Position numbers and translations under genes: made by a program. A model generated the notes under the pieces. The model was not told the origin of the DNA, searched no databases, and saw only the letters and a program-made list of their open reading frames with translations. 64,000 bases of DNA from Chromobotia macracanthus (Eukaryota; Chordata; Actinopteri; Cypriniformes; Botiidae): assembly GCA_036877525.1 (NCBI GenBank), contig JAZGTH010000007.1:7129501-7193500 (forward strand), read 5' to 3'. This document shows, in pieces, positions 40,992-62,851 of the stretch (positions are counted from its first letter, which is position 1; every line of letters begins with the position of its first letter).

Positions 40992-42048
40992 TCACGTGAT
41001 CGTAAGAACGGCTCTTTCACGCTTCTTTCTCTTCCGTTTCTTCTCCTCGAAACGCTCTGTGGCATCAGCAAAGAACATCACGTCCTCTTTGCTCTCAATC
41101 TCACGCTGCAGGAACTGAAGCCCAGCGCTGTTGAAGCCCAACGTGTCCTGAGTGTGCAGGAGAACAAGGACACTGTTACACAAGCTGAACACTTTAATGG
41201 TGTGATCTCAGTCATGTCCAGTAATGAATAAAAGACTGACCCTGATCTCTCGCACTTTAGAGATCGTGTTGATCCGTAACTCGTCAATGACTGTCAGCAG
41301 CATCTGATTACTGGTTATCGGACCACAGTGGATTCTTGGAAAATGGTAAATTAGAAAATTATTATTAAAGAACAAAATAACATTGGCCGGTGAAGATACT
41401 GATATTACTCCTGTGCCATTTAAATTAACATAACATTTATATTGTCATCATAAACATTTATAAATATATTTAAATGTATATAATGGTCTTAGTAAACATG
41501 TTTGTATTATGCACTTTTAAATACATTTTTAGATTATGCACTTTTAAATACATTTTTAGATTATGCACTTTTAAATACATTTTTAGATTACACATTGCAT
41601 TAATAATATAACAAAAAAATATATACATTTCAGGATATACATTTAATATCCAATGACTGGCATTGACTCCACAGGTTTGTGCGGTTTAAACTGTTAAACG
41701 TTAATGTTATTTTAAATGTTAATGTAAATATTAATGCACATCTTGTATGTGCTAGTTGCTATTTAATTGCCAAAGTGTAGGAACCTGAGCAAAAAGAAGA
41801 GACAGCGGCACACTAGCTCCACCTCCAGGCCCTGCTGCACGTAACCATTAAAGAGCCGCAGCAGATCAGGAACATAATGAAACGGCAGCACCAGCAGAGA
41901 CACTTCCAGCTCACTATCAAACAACAGAGATAAAGAAAGACGGAGAGATTAGAATTGTGTATCATGGGTGCTGGAGATGTGCTCTGATTGGCCTGAACTC
42001 TTACCTGGACCGAATCTTCTTCATCACTTCCAGAACATATCGGGAGGG
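40992..42048 (-). other. wdr3: WDR3 C-terminal Utp12 domain and basic tail
   Basis: Exons 23-26 encode residues 797-936. The segment beginning SRYVLEVMKKIRSSELEVS and running through LLVLPFHYVPDLLRLFN, RCLFFLLRIHCG and SNQMLL matches the Utp12 helical domain that UTP-B subunits use to dimerise. The protein ends VMFFADAT...EEKKRKRKKRER, a basic cluster that can serve as a nuclear or nucleolar localisation signal. Intron phases here are 2, 2 and 0, and each joins without a frame break. Confidence 0.88.
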
Positions 42049-45000
42049 CTGCAAAGATCATAGGAAACATTTGGTGATGCGTTTCTTTTAAATTTCACTT
42101 TCTTTACAAGACTGAAGTGTTTGACCTTTTAACCAAAAGACAAAACAAGACAAAACCAATACTCATTATAAACACCTTACCGAGATATTTCCAAAAGCCA
42201 TAAGTATGGGGTTCACTTTAGAAGGTGGTAACTGCAAAAACACATAAAACCGTCTAACTTAAGCAACAGCATCATTAGATATGTTACTCCATAATTTAGC
42301 TTTGGAACTTCCAGTTCTAGTTGTGTGTAGACTAAAAGAACCATTGTTAGCTTCAAAAAATGCAATTCTACAAAAAATATCTGTAATTTCAGCTTTGTGT
42401 CCATGTCTTATTTCTGGAACACATCATACCTCCTTCCCTGCTGCCTCACAAGCAGCTCTGTGCTCCTCCAGCTTTTTACTTTCCTCTCTGTACAGCTCTA
42501 TAGCCTCCATTATACGCTCCGCCTGTAGAATAAGAACAGGGGGTCATTTCTCTATTGCTGTATATAAAGAATGTACTAAGTATAGTGTATCTGAATAGTA
42601 TAAAGAGAATTCTTTCTCCAGACTTACAGCTTTGACTGTCTCAACGGTCTTCTTCCCAGCATGTGCTACTTCTCCTTTAGTCTCTCCAGGGACCTGTGAG
42701 ACACGCAAGACAACAGTAAGACAACAAAGGAACATGAAAGAGACATTGCCAATCTTTTGGGTTTGGGAGTGTCACTTACCACAGGTTCATCACCTTTGGC
42801 TATTGACTCTTCAAATTCTGCTTCCCTCTCCTGAGGAGAAAAATATTGAATCAAGTATTTCAGGGTGAATTAATATAGTTGAGATTTATGTATAGATGTG
42901 TTTTTTAAATGCTGATATTCTTGATGTTCATAGATGAATGGAAAACCACAATCCTATGTGGTACCACCATGAGCTCAGTAAAAATGTAAGATGCATGGAG
43001 ATGAGATATACTGAGTATAAACATATTTCATAATGAAGTAGTGATTAATTTTTTATATAATCAAAAAGGACTACATCACCCATTATCTCTGTTTATATTT
43101 GGTTCTTATCAAAGTGTTGGGTTATGAACCTAGCAACAAGCACTAACATCAAATTACTGGAATCAACTACTACGATTTGCTTTAACAAAGGAAAGAAAAA
43201 CTTTAATATTGTGTTCGGCATAATTATTTAAATTATGTAATTATCTCCAGAAAATATTTACACAGTAGATAAATATATTTAATTAGCATAACTAATTTCT
43301 TATGAAAGTACACAGTAACAGAATGTAAATGATGCACTGGCAAGATTTGTTCTGTACAATATTCTGTAAAAGAAAACGAACTGCTCACCATCTCCCTCTC
43401 TTCCTCTAGAATGATGGGCTCCCTCGTTCTCTCCCACAGTCTGAGGGTCTTATCATGAGATGAGCTGGCGATGTGGTCTCCATTGGGGCTGATGGCCAGG
43501 CACCATACTTCACGATGGTGACCCTGCAGAACATTTAATCACAAGTCAAATACAGCCAAGATCACAGGAAGCTTTGTAATAACATAACATTTCAAATACA
43601 TCTGTAATTACATTGATTAGGGCTTAAGGAAAAGCAGACGGCAGCTTAGGTAACACAATCAGTCCATGCTACATATTGACTGTGGTCTGCATGCATTTTA
43701 ACTCTAATCCTTTCAGTCTATAATAGGTACTTCCACCCCTGCGACCTTTGGAAAAATTAATTCTTGCTATGGAAAAATGCCTACTGGTCAGAGTCCAAGT
43801 ATCAAAGAAGATCACCTCCAACGTCTGGATGTGCTCAAATTTGTCCGCATCCCACTGCTTGATCCTTCTGTCCTTTCCCGCGGTGAAGAACAGATGGGTT
43901 TTGGGTACAAACTGAAGAAACATGACACTAGAGAGAAAAAGACAACAGTGAAAAAAATCAGCCATCAAAAAAATAAATAACGACCATCTGGGCTGATGTC
44001 ATCATCCCATTACAGCCCGCAAGCACCAGAGAGACGTCAACACTGTGGACAGGTGACACCTGACTGAACACAGAAATCACTGTACTTGTCATCAGCCGGG
44101 ATTGGATACATCATAACTTTCAATAAAAATGTAACTATAAACCATGCGTCAGCTATGCATGACTGTCAATGCATATGAGCAGTGTGAAGTGCAGGTGGAG
44201 AGGATCTGTATAGTTTTGCTTGGAGCGAGAAGTTTGGTTTTGGAGTCTCTTGTGCCGGGATTGTTTTAAACAGTGTCAATAAGAATATTAGCAGTCAGAC
44301 TGAAAGATAGAATAATGGAATTTGTGAAATATTGTTTTAAAGACATTCAAAAACACTGTTTTGAAAATGAAAAGTGCAGTAATGCCAAAAAGTTTGAGGA
44401 CAACCAAGATTTGTTGATTCATTTGTGAACTTCACAGTTAATGGGTAACTGGATGCAAATTTTAGGAAGTGAACTTGAAGCATAAAATAGGAAAACCTGG
44501 AGTGGCGCTGGAGTGGACTGATTACAGTATGCTTTGAGAACAGAGGGGAATACTCCACTCACATACTGTGGTCACTATACAAAACGCAAAGTTTTTATTA
44601 CCTGTCGTCATGTGCAAACATAGATCGATGACAATCTCCGAAATCCAAACCCCAGATCTTCACATTTCTGTCTGCAGAGCCAGTGGCTATTAAAGCACTG
44701 TCCTGCAGAAAGTACACAGCAAGCCACAGACACCAATTTACCACATTTATGCCATTAATCGAAATACTGGCAGGATATGTAGTCTCAGTTAATACACTCA
44801 CATGTGAAATGTCCAGGCACAGGACAGGCAGTTTGTGTCCATATAATGACAGGAAAAACTAGATGTGGTTGAAACAGAAGATAAACATCATCATAATGAT
44901 CCTAGTTACTGTTGTATACGGTTGACACAGATGTTAATAGTGTAATAGTTAAAAGTCTTAACTGGTTTAACCTTGTTTAAAAGGCACTGTTTTTACCAAG

Positions 45001-48000
45001 TGATCATCTAATGTACAAGAGAAGACATATTTTGGGTTATTATTGTAGTGATATACTATATGCTTTGTTTGTGGATTACCTTTAGGGTGTCTGTGTAAAA
45101 TATTTTGACTGTACAGTCGAGAAGAGAGATGGCTAGCAGCCTCTGGTCAGGACTAAAACGTACACACAGCACATCCTCTTCTAGCTGCAGGGTACGAGTG
45201 TGCTTCACCGTGAGTCTCCTGCCGATTACACAAAGCAATAATACATTCAACCCTAACAGAGAAAGAGCTCAAGGGAGAACGAAAGACTCTGGCCGAGAGA
45301 GCTTTGATTTGTGAATACAGATAATAACTCACTTGTTCTGCCCAGAATCTTCATCCTTTATGAGCTCGAAGTCCCAGAATTTCACAGTCTTGTCAGCACC
45401 CCCAGTTACAATCCCCCTCTAACCAACAGACACACAAATCAAATGAAAATGCATTCACATAAACCTGAAATCCACTCTGACATCTTGCAAAGCTTTGGAA
45501 GAGATTCAAAAGTCACTGTACAGATGAATGATGTTTCGTAGATGAGTAGCTGTGTTTCAGTTCACTGAATAATCAATATTTCACCTGATCTGGAGACAGA
45601 TGCATGGACCAAAGAGCTCCTTCATGGGCATCTGTTGTCTCCAAAAGGCTGCCTGAGGCCAGGTCAAAAATCTGAATCTTCCCACTCTGACGGAAGACAC
45701 AAAAGACACACAATCAGCACTGAGGTAATGAAGAACTGGTTTCCTAGTAGAAAGTATGTCTATTCCTTGAGTAAACACCTTGGAGAACCATCCCTGACTT
45801 ATCCATGATTAATCGGTATACAGAAAACTTCTCATTTAATTTGCTTTTGCACGTTACAAACCAACAATGTTTGGCATCAATTTTTTAGTTGAACTATTAC
45901 CTCAAACTTGCATTTTATGATGTTAGAGAAGTACACTGTTATATACCTTTGTTCCTAAGATGATCTGTCTGTCTCCAGGAACAAATAATGAGCAGAGAGC
46001 GTATTCACATCCCATGGTACGAATGACCTGCAAGGTGGACCTGATGGAAAAGTTTTTTATTAGGAACTTAATCTCTATGACCTCTGCTAAAGTATATGGA
46101 GAGCTAAGTATTTCTCTCAGTCAGCTACAAAATATTTAGGACCTTGGTGTTGGGCTTCTTCACACTCACCTGTTCCACACTTTGACAGTTTCTCCAGAGG
46201 CAGAAAGGATGGCTATATTATCTGAGCTGAAAGCCAGCGTTCTAACATCTGTGCGATGCCCGCTCAGCGTGAGCCGAGAGGTCTTAGTGCCAGTGGGATT
46301 GTTCTCTGTAGTTTTAAGGGTATATGTTTCAACTGTGTTATTCTGCAGCAGAAGAGCAACCTTCATCTCTCCATTAGGAAACAGAAGACAGTCCATAGAC
46401 CTACAAGAAAACTACAATTAATGCACCAATCAAAAAAAACATGTTAATGTAAATTAGGCCAAATTGTTAAAAAAATCACAGACCTGATTTTAGAGGAAGC
46501 TTTTATGTTTGCCAGTTTCAAGATCTCATCACTCAACTTTCTCTCCACTACAGGCTCAGGTACGTCCTTTCCTCCTTCCTGAGACCTACAAAGGTCCATC
46601 AGATGACCAATTTATTAATTACTGGATTGGGGTGAAGAGAAACTTGCCATATCTGCCTGGTCTTGTGCTTTGTACATTTCAAAACCTACTTGGCTTTTTT
46701 CTTGGCTTTCTTTAGTTTTTTTTCCATCTTTTTCTGGATCTCTTCCTCTGACAGCACAGTGAAGACTTCAAGTGTAGCATCCAGGCCCTGTAAAGATTTT
46801 GTTTGAGCGATCATATAATAGCTAAGCTAAATTCCTCATATCTGTCATAGTTTTATTTTCAGAAATGAAGAATGTAGTATACACTATTATACGTAGCTGT
46901 TAAATTTACTCACATGACATGCTAGCACTTTAGCTTCGGCATCTGTAACCAAGGAAACGACCCTGTCTCTGGAATCTCTAAGAACAGAACCAGCTTTCCT
47001 ACAGCTGATAATACACTGTGAACAGAAATTAAGATGTTTGAAAAACATTTGAAAACTCTTCTTTCATTAAGTGTACATACAAAATGACAGTAATATTCAT
47101 TGAATGTTATGTAAATTGGATGAAGAAAAATTACTTCTGACTCTTCATCATGAGCTTCATCATCTTCACTATCGTCAAGAAGAGTTTTGACTTTCTTTTC
47201 ATGTGGTTCCCCTGCTGCCTTCCCCTGTGAAAACACATCAATGCAATTTTAAACAAAATGTAAAAATATGTTCAAATACATTAACGCAACTAAGCATACA
47301 CTGAAAATATGTAGCAGAGCATGAGTAAGATCTTATTACCTCCTCTATGTGCTGAATGTCCCAAGCTCTGAGCTCACTGTCAGCAGATCCTGTGAGCAAC
47401 CTGTTCCCCTCGTTCAGAAGGACCATTCCCCATACCTGCACAGATAGGACAAGATAGCTGTTAGACTGTTGCAAACAGATATTTTTACAGTATTGCTGTC
47501 TCATCCTCCAAACGTGAATAAACTATATGAGCAATTTTACGAAATGCCACTATAGCTCAGATTTGTTTCTCTACCATTTCTTCCACCCAAGTTACCTCAC
47601 TGCGATGTCCCACCATGGTCTTAAAACAGTGCTGTGTGTCCAAGTGCCACCACTTTACAAAACTGTCCTTGGAGCTGTAAAAACAAGACATACACCGAAT
47701 CGAAACAGAAACTATACAATGTGTTTAGTACACACCTTTTAATTAAATTTGCCTTCGGTAATGTAGGACAAGGCATAATTTGCTGCATACATTATACACA
47801 TTGATGTTCACTAAAAAAATAAACGTTTATATCCAATCACAGTTTGTCATTTAACTTCATTTTTGTCAAATATACAGGTTGCTTACCTTGTAATCAAAAG
47901 GTTTCTGTTCTCCACGAACAAAACTTGTGTAATAGCATCTTTGTGTCCTTTGAATCTGTACAAGCCACATTCATTGATGATATCCCACACAATCACATCT

Positions 48001-48598
48001 GTGTCCTAAAAGCAACAAAACAAAATCACAATTATTAACTAGAACAATCAATGCTTTGAAATTGTATTTCATTACACCTGTATATCAGCAGTGAATAAAG
48101 TGTGAACTTTAGTTCTGGTCTCACCCTGGAGCCGGTGACAAGTCGAGCGCCGAGTGCATCATATCTGATGGCCGAAACGGCTGATTTGTGTCCATTAAAA
48201 GAGATGCTGCTTTCACCATTCAGCAGACTGAAGATACGCACACCTCCGTCCTCATAACCCACTGCAATGTGGACACCATCAGGAGACGGACACAGGTATG
48301 TCACCTCGTGCTTTTTACCTTCAAGAATAAGCACCTGAGAAATAAAAGATTAGAAAATGTAAAGATTAAGTGCAACGTTCATAAGCTTGATGTGTTAAAT
48401 TGATGAGTGAAATGGATGAGGGACCTTCTCAGCTTTGCGCACATCCCATATAAACACATGCTCGCAGGCACCCACGGCAACATATCGACCCTTCTCACCA
48501 CCCCTAAGGGTCACAAAAGCGATGTTGGACTTCTGACTGCCGATCACTCCAAACACAGCGCTTGCAACATAGCGCAGGTACTGCTTAGTCAACCCCAT
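40992..48598 (-). CDS. wdr3: WDR3, U3 snoRNP/SSU-processome WD40 protein (26 coding exons, 936 aa)
   Basis: Nucleolar UTP-B component (yeast Utp12/Dip2 orthologue) required for early pre-18S rRNA processing. Coding exons in transcript order: 48425-48598, 48125-48334, 47887-48005, 47596-47674, 47340-47435, 47135-47224, 46914-47015, 46690-46787, 46484-46585, 46170-46400, 45947-46040, 45585-45686, 45333-45418, 45080-45218, 44802-44858, 44602-44702, 43816-43927, 43389-43523, 42780-42830, 42628-42693, 42430-42522, 42181-42231, 42005-42048, 41785-41913, 41241-41334, 40992-41147. All have AG/GT borders; lengths sum to 2,811 nt, in frame, ending in TGA. Human WDR3 is 943 aa. The start (MGLTKQYLRYVASAVFGVIG) matches vertebrate WDR3 and sits in a strong Kozak context, GCCATGG. 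Two WD40 propellers are followed by a Utp12 domain and a basic tail. No truncation or frameshift is seen, so the gene looks intact. Confidence 0.97.
41506..41586. repeat. 27-bp unit x 3 perfect tandem repeat in a WDR3 intron
   Basis: Three identical 27-bp copies lie at 41506-41532, 41533-41559 and 41560-41586, each beginning attatgcacttttaaata and ending tttttag. They sit in the intron between exons 24 and 25. Sequence identity of the copies implies recent expansion or array homogenisation. Confidence 0.95.
43389..48598 (-). other. wdr3: WDR3 tandem WD40 propellers
   Basis: Exons 1-18 encode about 14 WD40-type blades forming two propellers separated by a charged linker. The first runs over about residues 1-290, with clear blade ends FIWD, VIVWD and RAWDI; the second runs over about 385-700. 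In the second, repeated GH...D...W units are easy to see: GHRTDVRTLAFSSDN, then KFWDF, GSADRNVKIWGLDFG, IKQWDADKFEHIQTLE, GHHREVWCLAISPNG and LRLWER. Exon 6 (residues 227-256) carries an acidic run, DDSEDDEAHDEESE. Exon 8 (about 291-322) carries a lysine-rich helix, KKMEKKLKKAKKKAK. Both are typical interruptions in this family. Confidence 0.9.
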
Positions 48599-48796
48599 GG
48601 CTAGCCAGGGACCTAGGGACACAAATTATGGGTGTCACCGTGATCTTCCCAAGTAGGACATGTGTCTGGAATAACATTTTGCCAGACAGAAACTAAGTTT
48701 TGAATGTTGAAACAAAGACGTCGATCCAGGAACACATCTCACTGCGACCAGTTAGGGTTGTCTCTATTACAAATACGACATCTATAGATGTAACGT

Positions 48797-48799
<3 letters not shown>

Positions 48800-48833
<34 letters not shown>
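48800..48833. repeat. (TA)n microsatellite upstream of WDR3
   Basis: About 17 uninterrupted TA units, roughly 200 bp upstream of the WDR3 start codon and within its probable proximal promoter or 5' UTR. Confidence 0.95.
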
Positions 48834-48836
<3 letters not shown>

Positions 48837-48895
48837 AGAAATATGTAAGGTACACATATATATGATACTCATGCTTTGAGGCTATGGTGCGCAAC

Positions 48896-48909
48896 AACCA
48901 CGTGTGGTT
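48896..48909. promoter_or_regulatory. E-box within interrupted palindrome
   Basis: AACCAC, two bases, GTGGTT; the centre contains the CACGTG E-box. It is about 300 bp upstream of WDR3. MYC/MAX-type factors bind CACGTG and commonly drive ribosome-biogenesis genes, so the site is plausible but unproven. Confidence 0.4.
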
Positions 48910-49323
48910 TGCTTTTATATTGTATGGGAGATATGCAGTTACTACAACATAATTTAACAATGTGTAATTGCGGAATAAAAATGAGATACATACTTTGACG
49001 ATGTGATTTATTTTTTATCTGCAGTCCTCAATAATAATAATATCACAGCTTCTACGCTCTTTGAGAACCTCGATGTGCTTTTCAGTCGCATGCGTGACAT
49101 CTAAGAAAGACAAAAATGGTCGATTGCCGAGTAAAACTACGATTTAAAGCTAAGAGTAACAGTTTAAATAATGTTTCGGCATTTTCCTCAAGGCATTTGT
49201 GTCACTCTTGTAACACAAATATATAATACAATTTTAATCCCTAATTTTAACTGCGTGTGCGTTTATTTATATGCCTATGTGAATTAGTTACATAGCATCG
49301 ATTACTTCGGTCTGTAAAGTTGT

Positions 49324-49357
49324 ACGTCGATACGCCGTCCATGAGGCGTATCGACGT
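49324..49357. promoter_or_regulatory. Perfect 13-bp inverted repeat between WDR3 and GDAP2
   Basis: Left arm ACGTCGATACGCC at 49324-49336, 8-nt spacer, right arm GGCGTATCGACGT at 49345-49357. The arms are perfectly complementary and carry four CpGs each, unusual in this AT-rich window. It lies roughly 200 bp from the ETS site. It could be a dimeric factor site, a cruciform or hairpin, or chance. Confidence 0.9.
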
Positions 49358-49730
49358 GCTTAAAATAAATATAACTTAAAACGTTTACATTTAATATTTT
49401 TTAGCTCTTAGCTCAGTGGTTGTGATGGTAACAGCAGAGCGTCAAAAAGCTTTCATAAACATGTTGAATTTGAAAATTGTGTGCGCTTTCTACACAGCGC
49501 GACAACATACTGACGGCCCCTTAATGCATTCCCGGAAGTAATGATTTTTGTTCTCGTGAATCAGCTGATCAGGAAGCGTGTTGTACACAAGATGTGTTGA
49601 CCACACGCAAGCAAAATCTGTTGTAACCAATGGTTTGCTTAAAAGCGGAAGCCTAGGAAGATAACTGTGATCGCTGTCCTATTCTTGAAGTGAATATTTT
49701 TCTCCTAATGTTGTTCTGTTGTTTTAATAG

Positions 49731-49766
49731 GCAGCACCGAGTAACTGCACCAGTGGGCGAGATCTG
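49731..49766 (+). other. gdap2: Probable GDAP2 5' untranslated exon (or end of exon 1)
   Basis: The donor-like junction GATCTG|GTAGGT falls after 49766. The stretch just before 49731 is pyrimidine-rich and ends TTTTAATAG, resembling an acceptor, so this may be a 36-nt internal non-coding exon or simply the end of exon 1. The next exon begins at 50544 (TTTTCAG|ATTACATC) and carries the start codon at 50571. Confidence 0.45.
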
Positions 49767-50570
49767 GTAGGTTTCTTGTTTTGATTGATGCCGGTTTCAG
49801 TGGTGTCATTTTTTGACATGTCGACATAGACCCATGTCGGGTGTCTAAAATGAATACAGATCCCTGGTTTTCTTTTAGTTAAAACTCGATCTTGATACAA
49901 TTTTCAGAGCCTATTAAATCCACTTATACTTAAATCTGTGAATTCTTTTATGTAAATATTGTAATTGTAATGATACTTTTATGAACTTGATACAACACGG
50001 TTTTGTTTGTTGTTGTTGAAATCTAATTTTGGGACTCGACCTTTAGCCAACAGCTAATTTCTGCTGAATATCTTATCTGTTTACTGGAGTCCTGTCTAGC
50101 TGGATTGATAGAAACTTGGTTGAATTTTGTAACCACTATATTTCTCGGATCTTGCAGTTGCTCAATCAACCACAGACATAAAGCCTGAATATTATTATTA
50201 TTATTACAGTCACCTTTATCATAAAGTTAACATTGTAGTTAACTGTAGTAGTAAGTTTAAAGTGTCATGCTGTATTCAAATCCAATTAACAGTTAGCAAT
50301 GTTTAGTATGTAGGTCTAGGTTTTGCATGTACATGAGCTCCTTATATAAACTAGGGATCCCTGGTAAATAGTTTGGTACAAAAGCCTTGTTGTTCGTATT
50401 TCACTGCAGCCTGTCATTGTAACCCACCATCGACATGTTTAATCTGATTTATGCATCTTGCTGTGTACAGTTGTGTTAATGTGCTGATCTGGCCCCAGGT
50501 TTTCTTGACACTACAGCGCCTTTGTGTTTTCATGTCTTTTCAGATTACATCTGCCCTGTGAAGCAGCAGT

Positions 50571-61600
<11,030 letters not shown>

Positions 61601-61950
61601 AGATTTTGTCAGTGCTTAATGGTATTTTGAATGTGCAACTTGCAACCAATTGTTGAAGCAATTTTATGCAAATTCCTCCTGAAAACCTTAACACCTTTAA
61701 TAATACATAAGATCGAATTGTGTTTCTCTAACCAGGTTTCCCTTTTATTTAAAAGCAGCTTTAGCAATTTGTTTTATTTTTGGTAAAGGTACTACATAAA
61801 TGTTCCTGCTTTTTTTAGTTCTTAATGAGGTCCTTATTACATTTTGAAACGGGTTGTGTTTGGCTTGTGGAAAGGAGATTCTTTGGGGCAGCAGTTAAAA
61901 ATAAGTCTGTAAGTATGGGTGGAGGAAACTCATTCCCTTCTCAGGCCTCA

Positions 61951-62000
61951 GTCGTGAGAAAGTAACCCATCTGAAAGCTTAGCTGCCTCCGCTCAGACTC
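61951..62000. repeat. 50-bp direct repeat, copy 1
   Basis: Matches 62802-62851 at 46 of 50 positions. All four differences are transitions. Similarity ends abruptly on both sides. It lies in the probable GDAP2 3' UTR or flank. Confidence 0.9.
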
Positions 62001-62693
62001 GACATGGAAAACATCACTTTATTTCTTAAGATAACTCGACTTGTTATGTGAGTTAGGGTGACAGTTTAAAGAAAACATGACAAGCAAATGTTCAGTGAGT
62101 TTCTGGTGCATGTGAGGACATGGTTTTCTGACTTGGTTGTCTGACTTTGCAGAATCTTATATTACCATTATAACGTGTCACTTGGCATTTTCCCCGATGT
62201 GCAGAACATTGTAGTTGCATGAATATTAAAATGTTGTTATCTTTGTTACCATTGTTCCAACTAGGAATGCAGCCAAATGCTTTTGTCTCAGCCAATGGTA
62301 AACCTTATCCTTCGACTGATCAGACCCATCTGGACTGGACCTGGATATGTTGATTTTCATTATGTCATTCCAGAGCTCTTAGTTTTGTCACGGCAGTCTT
62401 GTACCATTGCACACAAGGTGGGTGGTGTAATTTAGTAGTTAGTGTTCTGGTCCTCAAAAAGGTTGTACGTTTGCCGGCTAGGTGTGGTCTTGAGTTGTTA
62501 TTGTGCTGCCAGAAATCCTTAGACAGGGTCTCGGCAAAACAAAAAGGGGCATTTCTCAATTATTAGGCCTTTTCTGAAAAGGAAAGGTATTTCTCTCTTT
62601 ACCTGATAGCGATTCCCAATACCTTTTCTCTCATTCAGTGTTTACAAATGCCTACCCTGTTTGAAAACGCCCAACAGTCGCTTAAAAAATTCC

Positions 62694-62699
62694 AATAAA
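62694..62699 (+). terminator. Candidate GDAP2 polyadenylation signal
   Basis: First AATAAA after the putative stop at 61600, giving a 3' UTR of about 1.1 kb. A weaker ATTAAA occurs near 62226. Choice between them is not possible from sequence. Confidence 0.3.
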
Positions 62700-62801
62700 T
62701 GAAAATTATTGGCTTTATTATAATTGGCTGATAAAAAGTTTCTTTGTCCATCATTAATTAATGATTCCACATTGATTTTTCCATCAGCAAATCAAAGAAA
62801 A

Positions 62802-62851
62802 GTCATGAGAAAGTAACCCGTCCGAGAGCTTAGCTGCCTCCGCTCAGACTC
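62802..62851. repeat. 50-bp direct repeat, copy 2
   Basis: Second copy, 851 bp downstream of the first and in the same orientation. The shared core GCTTAGCTGCCTCCGCTCAG is GC-richer than its surroundings. Not recognised as a named element. Confidence 0.9.

Larger units (their letters stand above)
48599..49766. promoter_or_regulatory. Shared divergent WDR3-GDAP2 upstream region
   Basis: The WDR3 start codon (minus strand) and the first putative GDAP2 exon (plus strand) lie only about 1.1 kb apart, head to head. The interval contains an ETS-type site CCGGAAGT at 49532-49539, a related GCGGAAGC near 49645, CCAAT at 49627-49631 and a CACGTG E-box at 48899-48904. No TATA box is obvious near the GDAP2 side. 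ETS plus CCAAT without TATA is typical of vertebrate bidirectional housekeeping promoters. I cannot place the start sites. A WDR3 acceptor may lie just upstream of its ATG (AG followed by GTCCCTGGCTAGCC, near 48617), which would imply a non-coding first exon further up. Confidence 0.6.

Noticed and set aside
41506..41586. CRISPR-like array
   Set aside because: Units are contiguous with no spacers, in a vertebrate intron.
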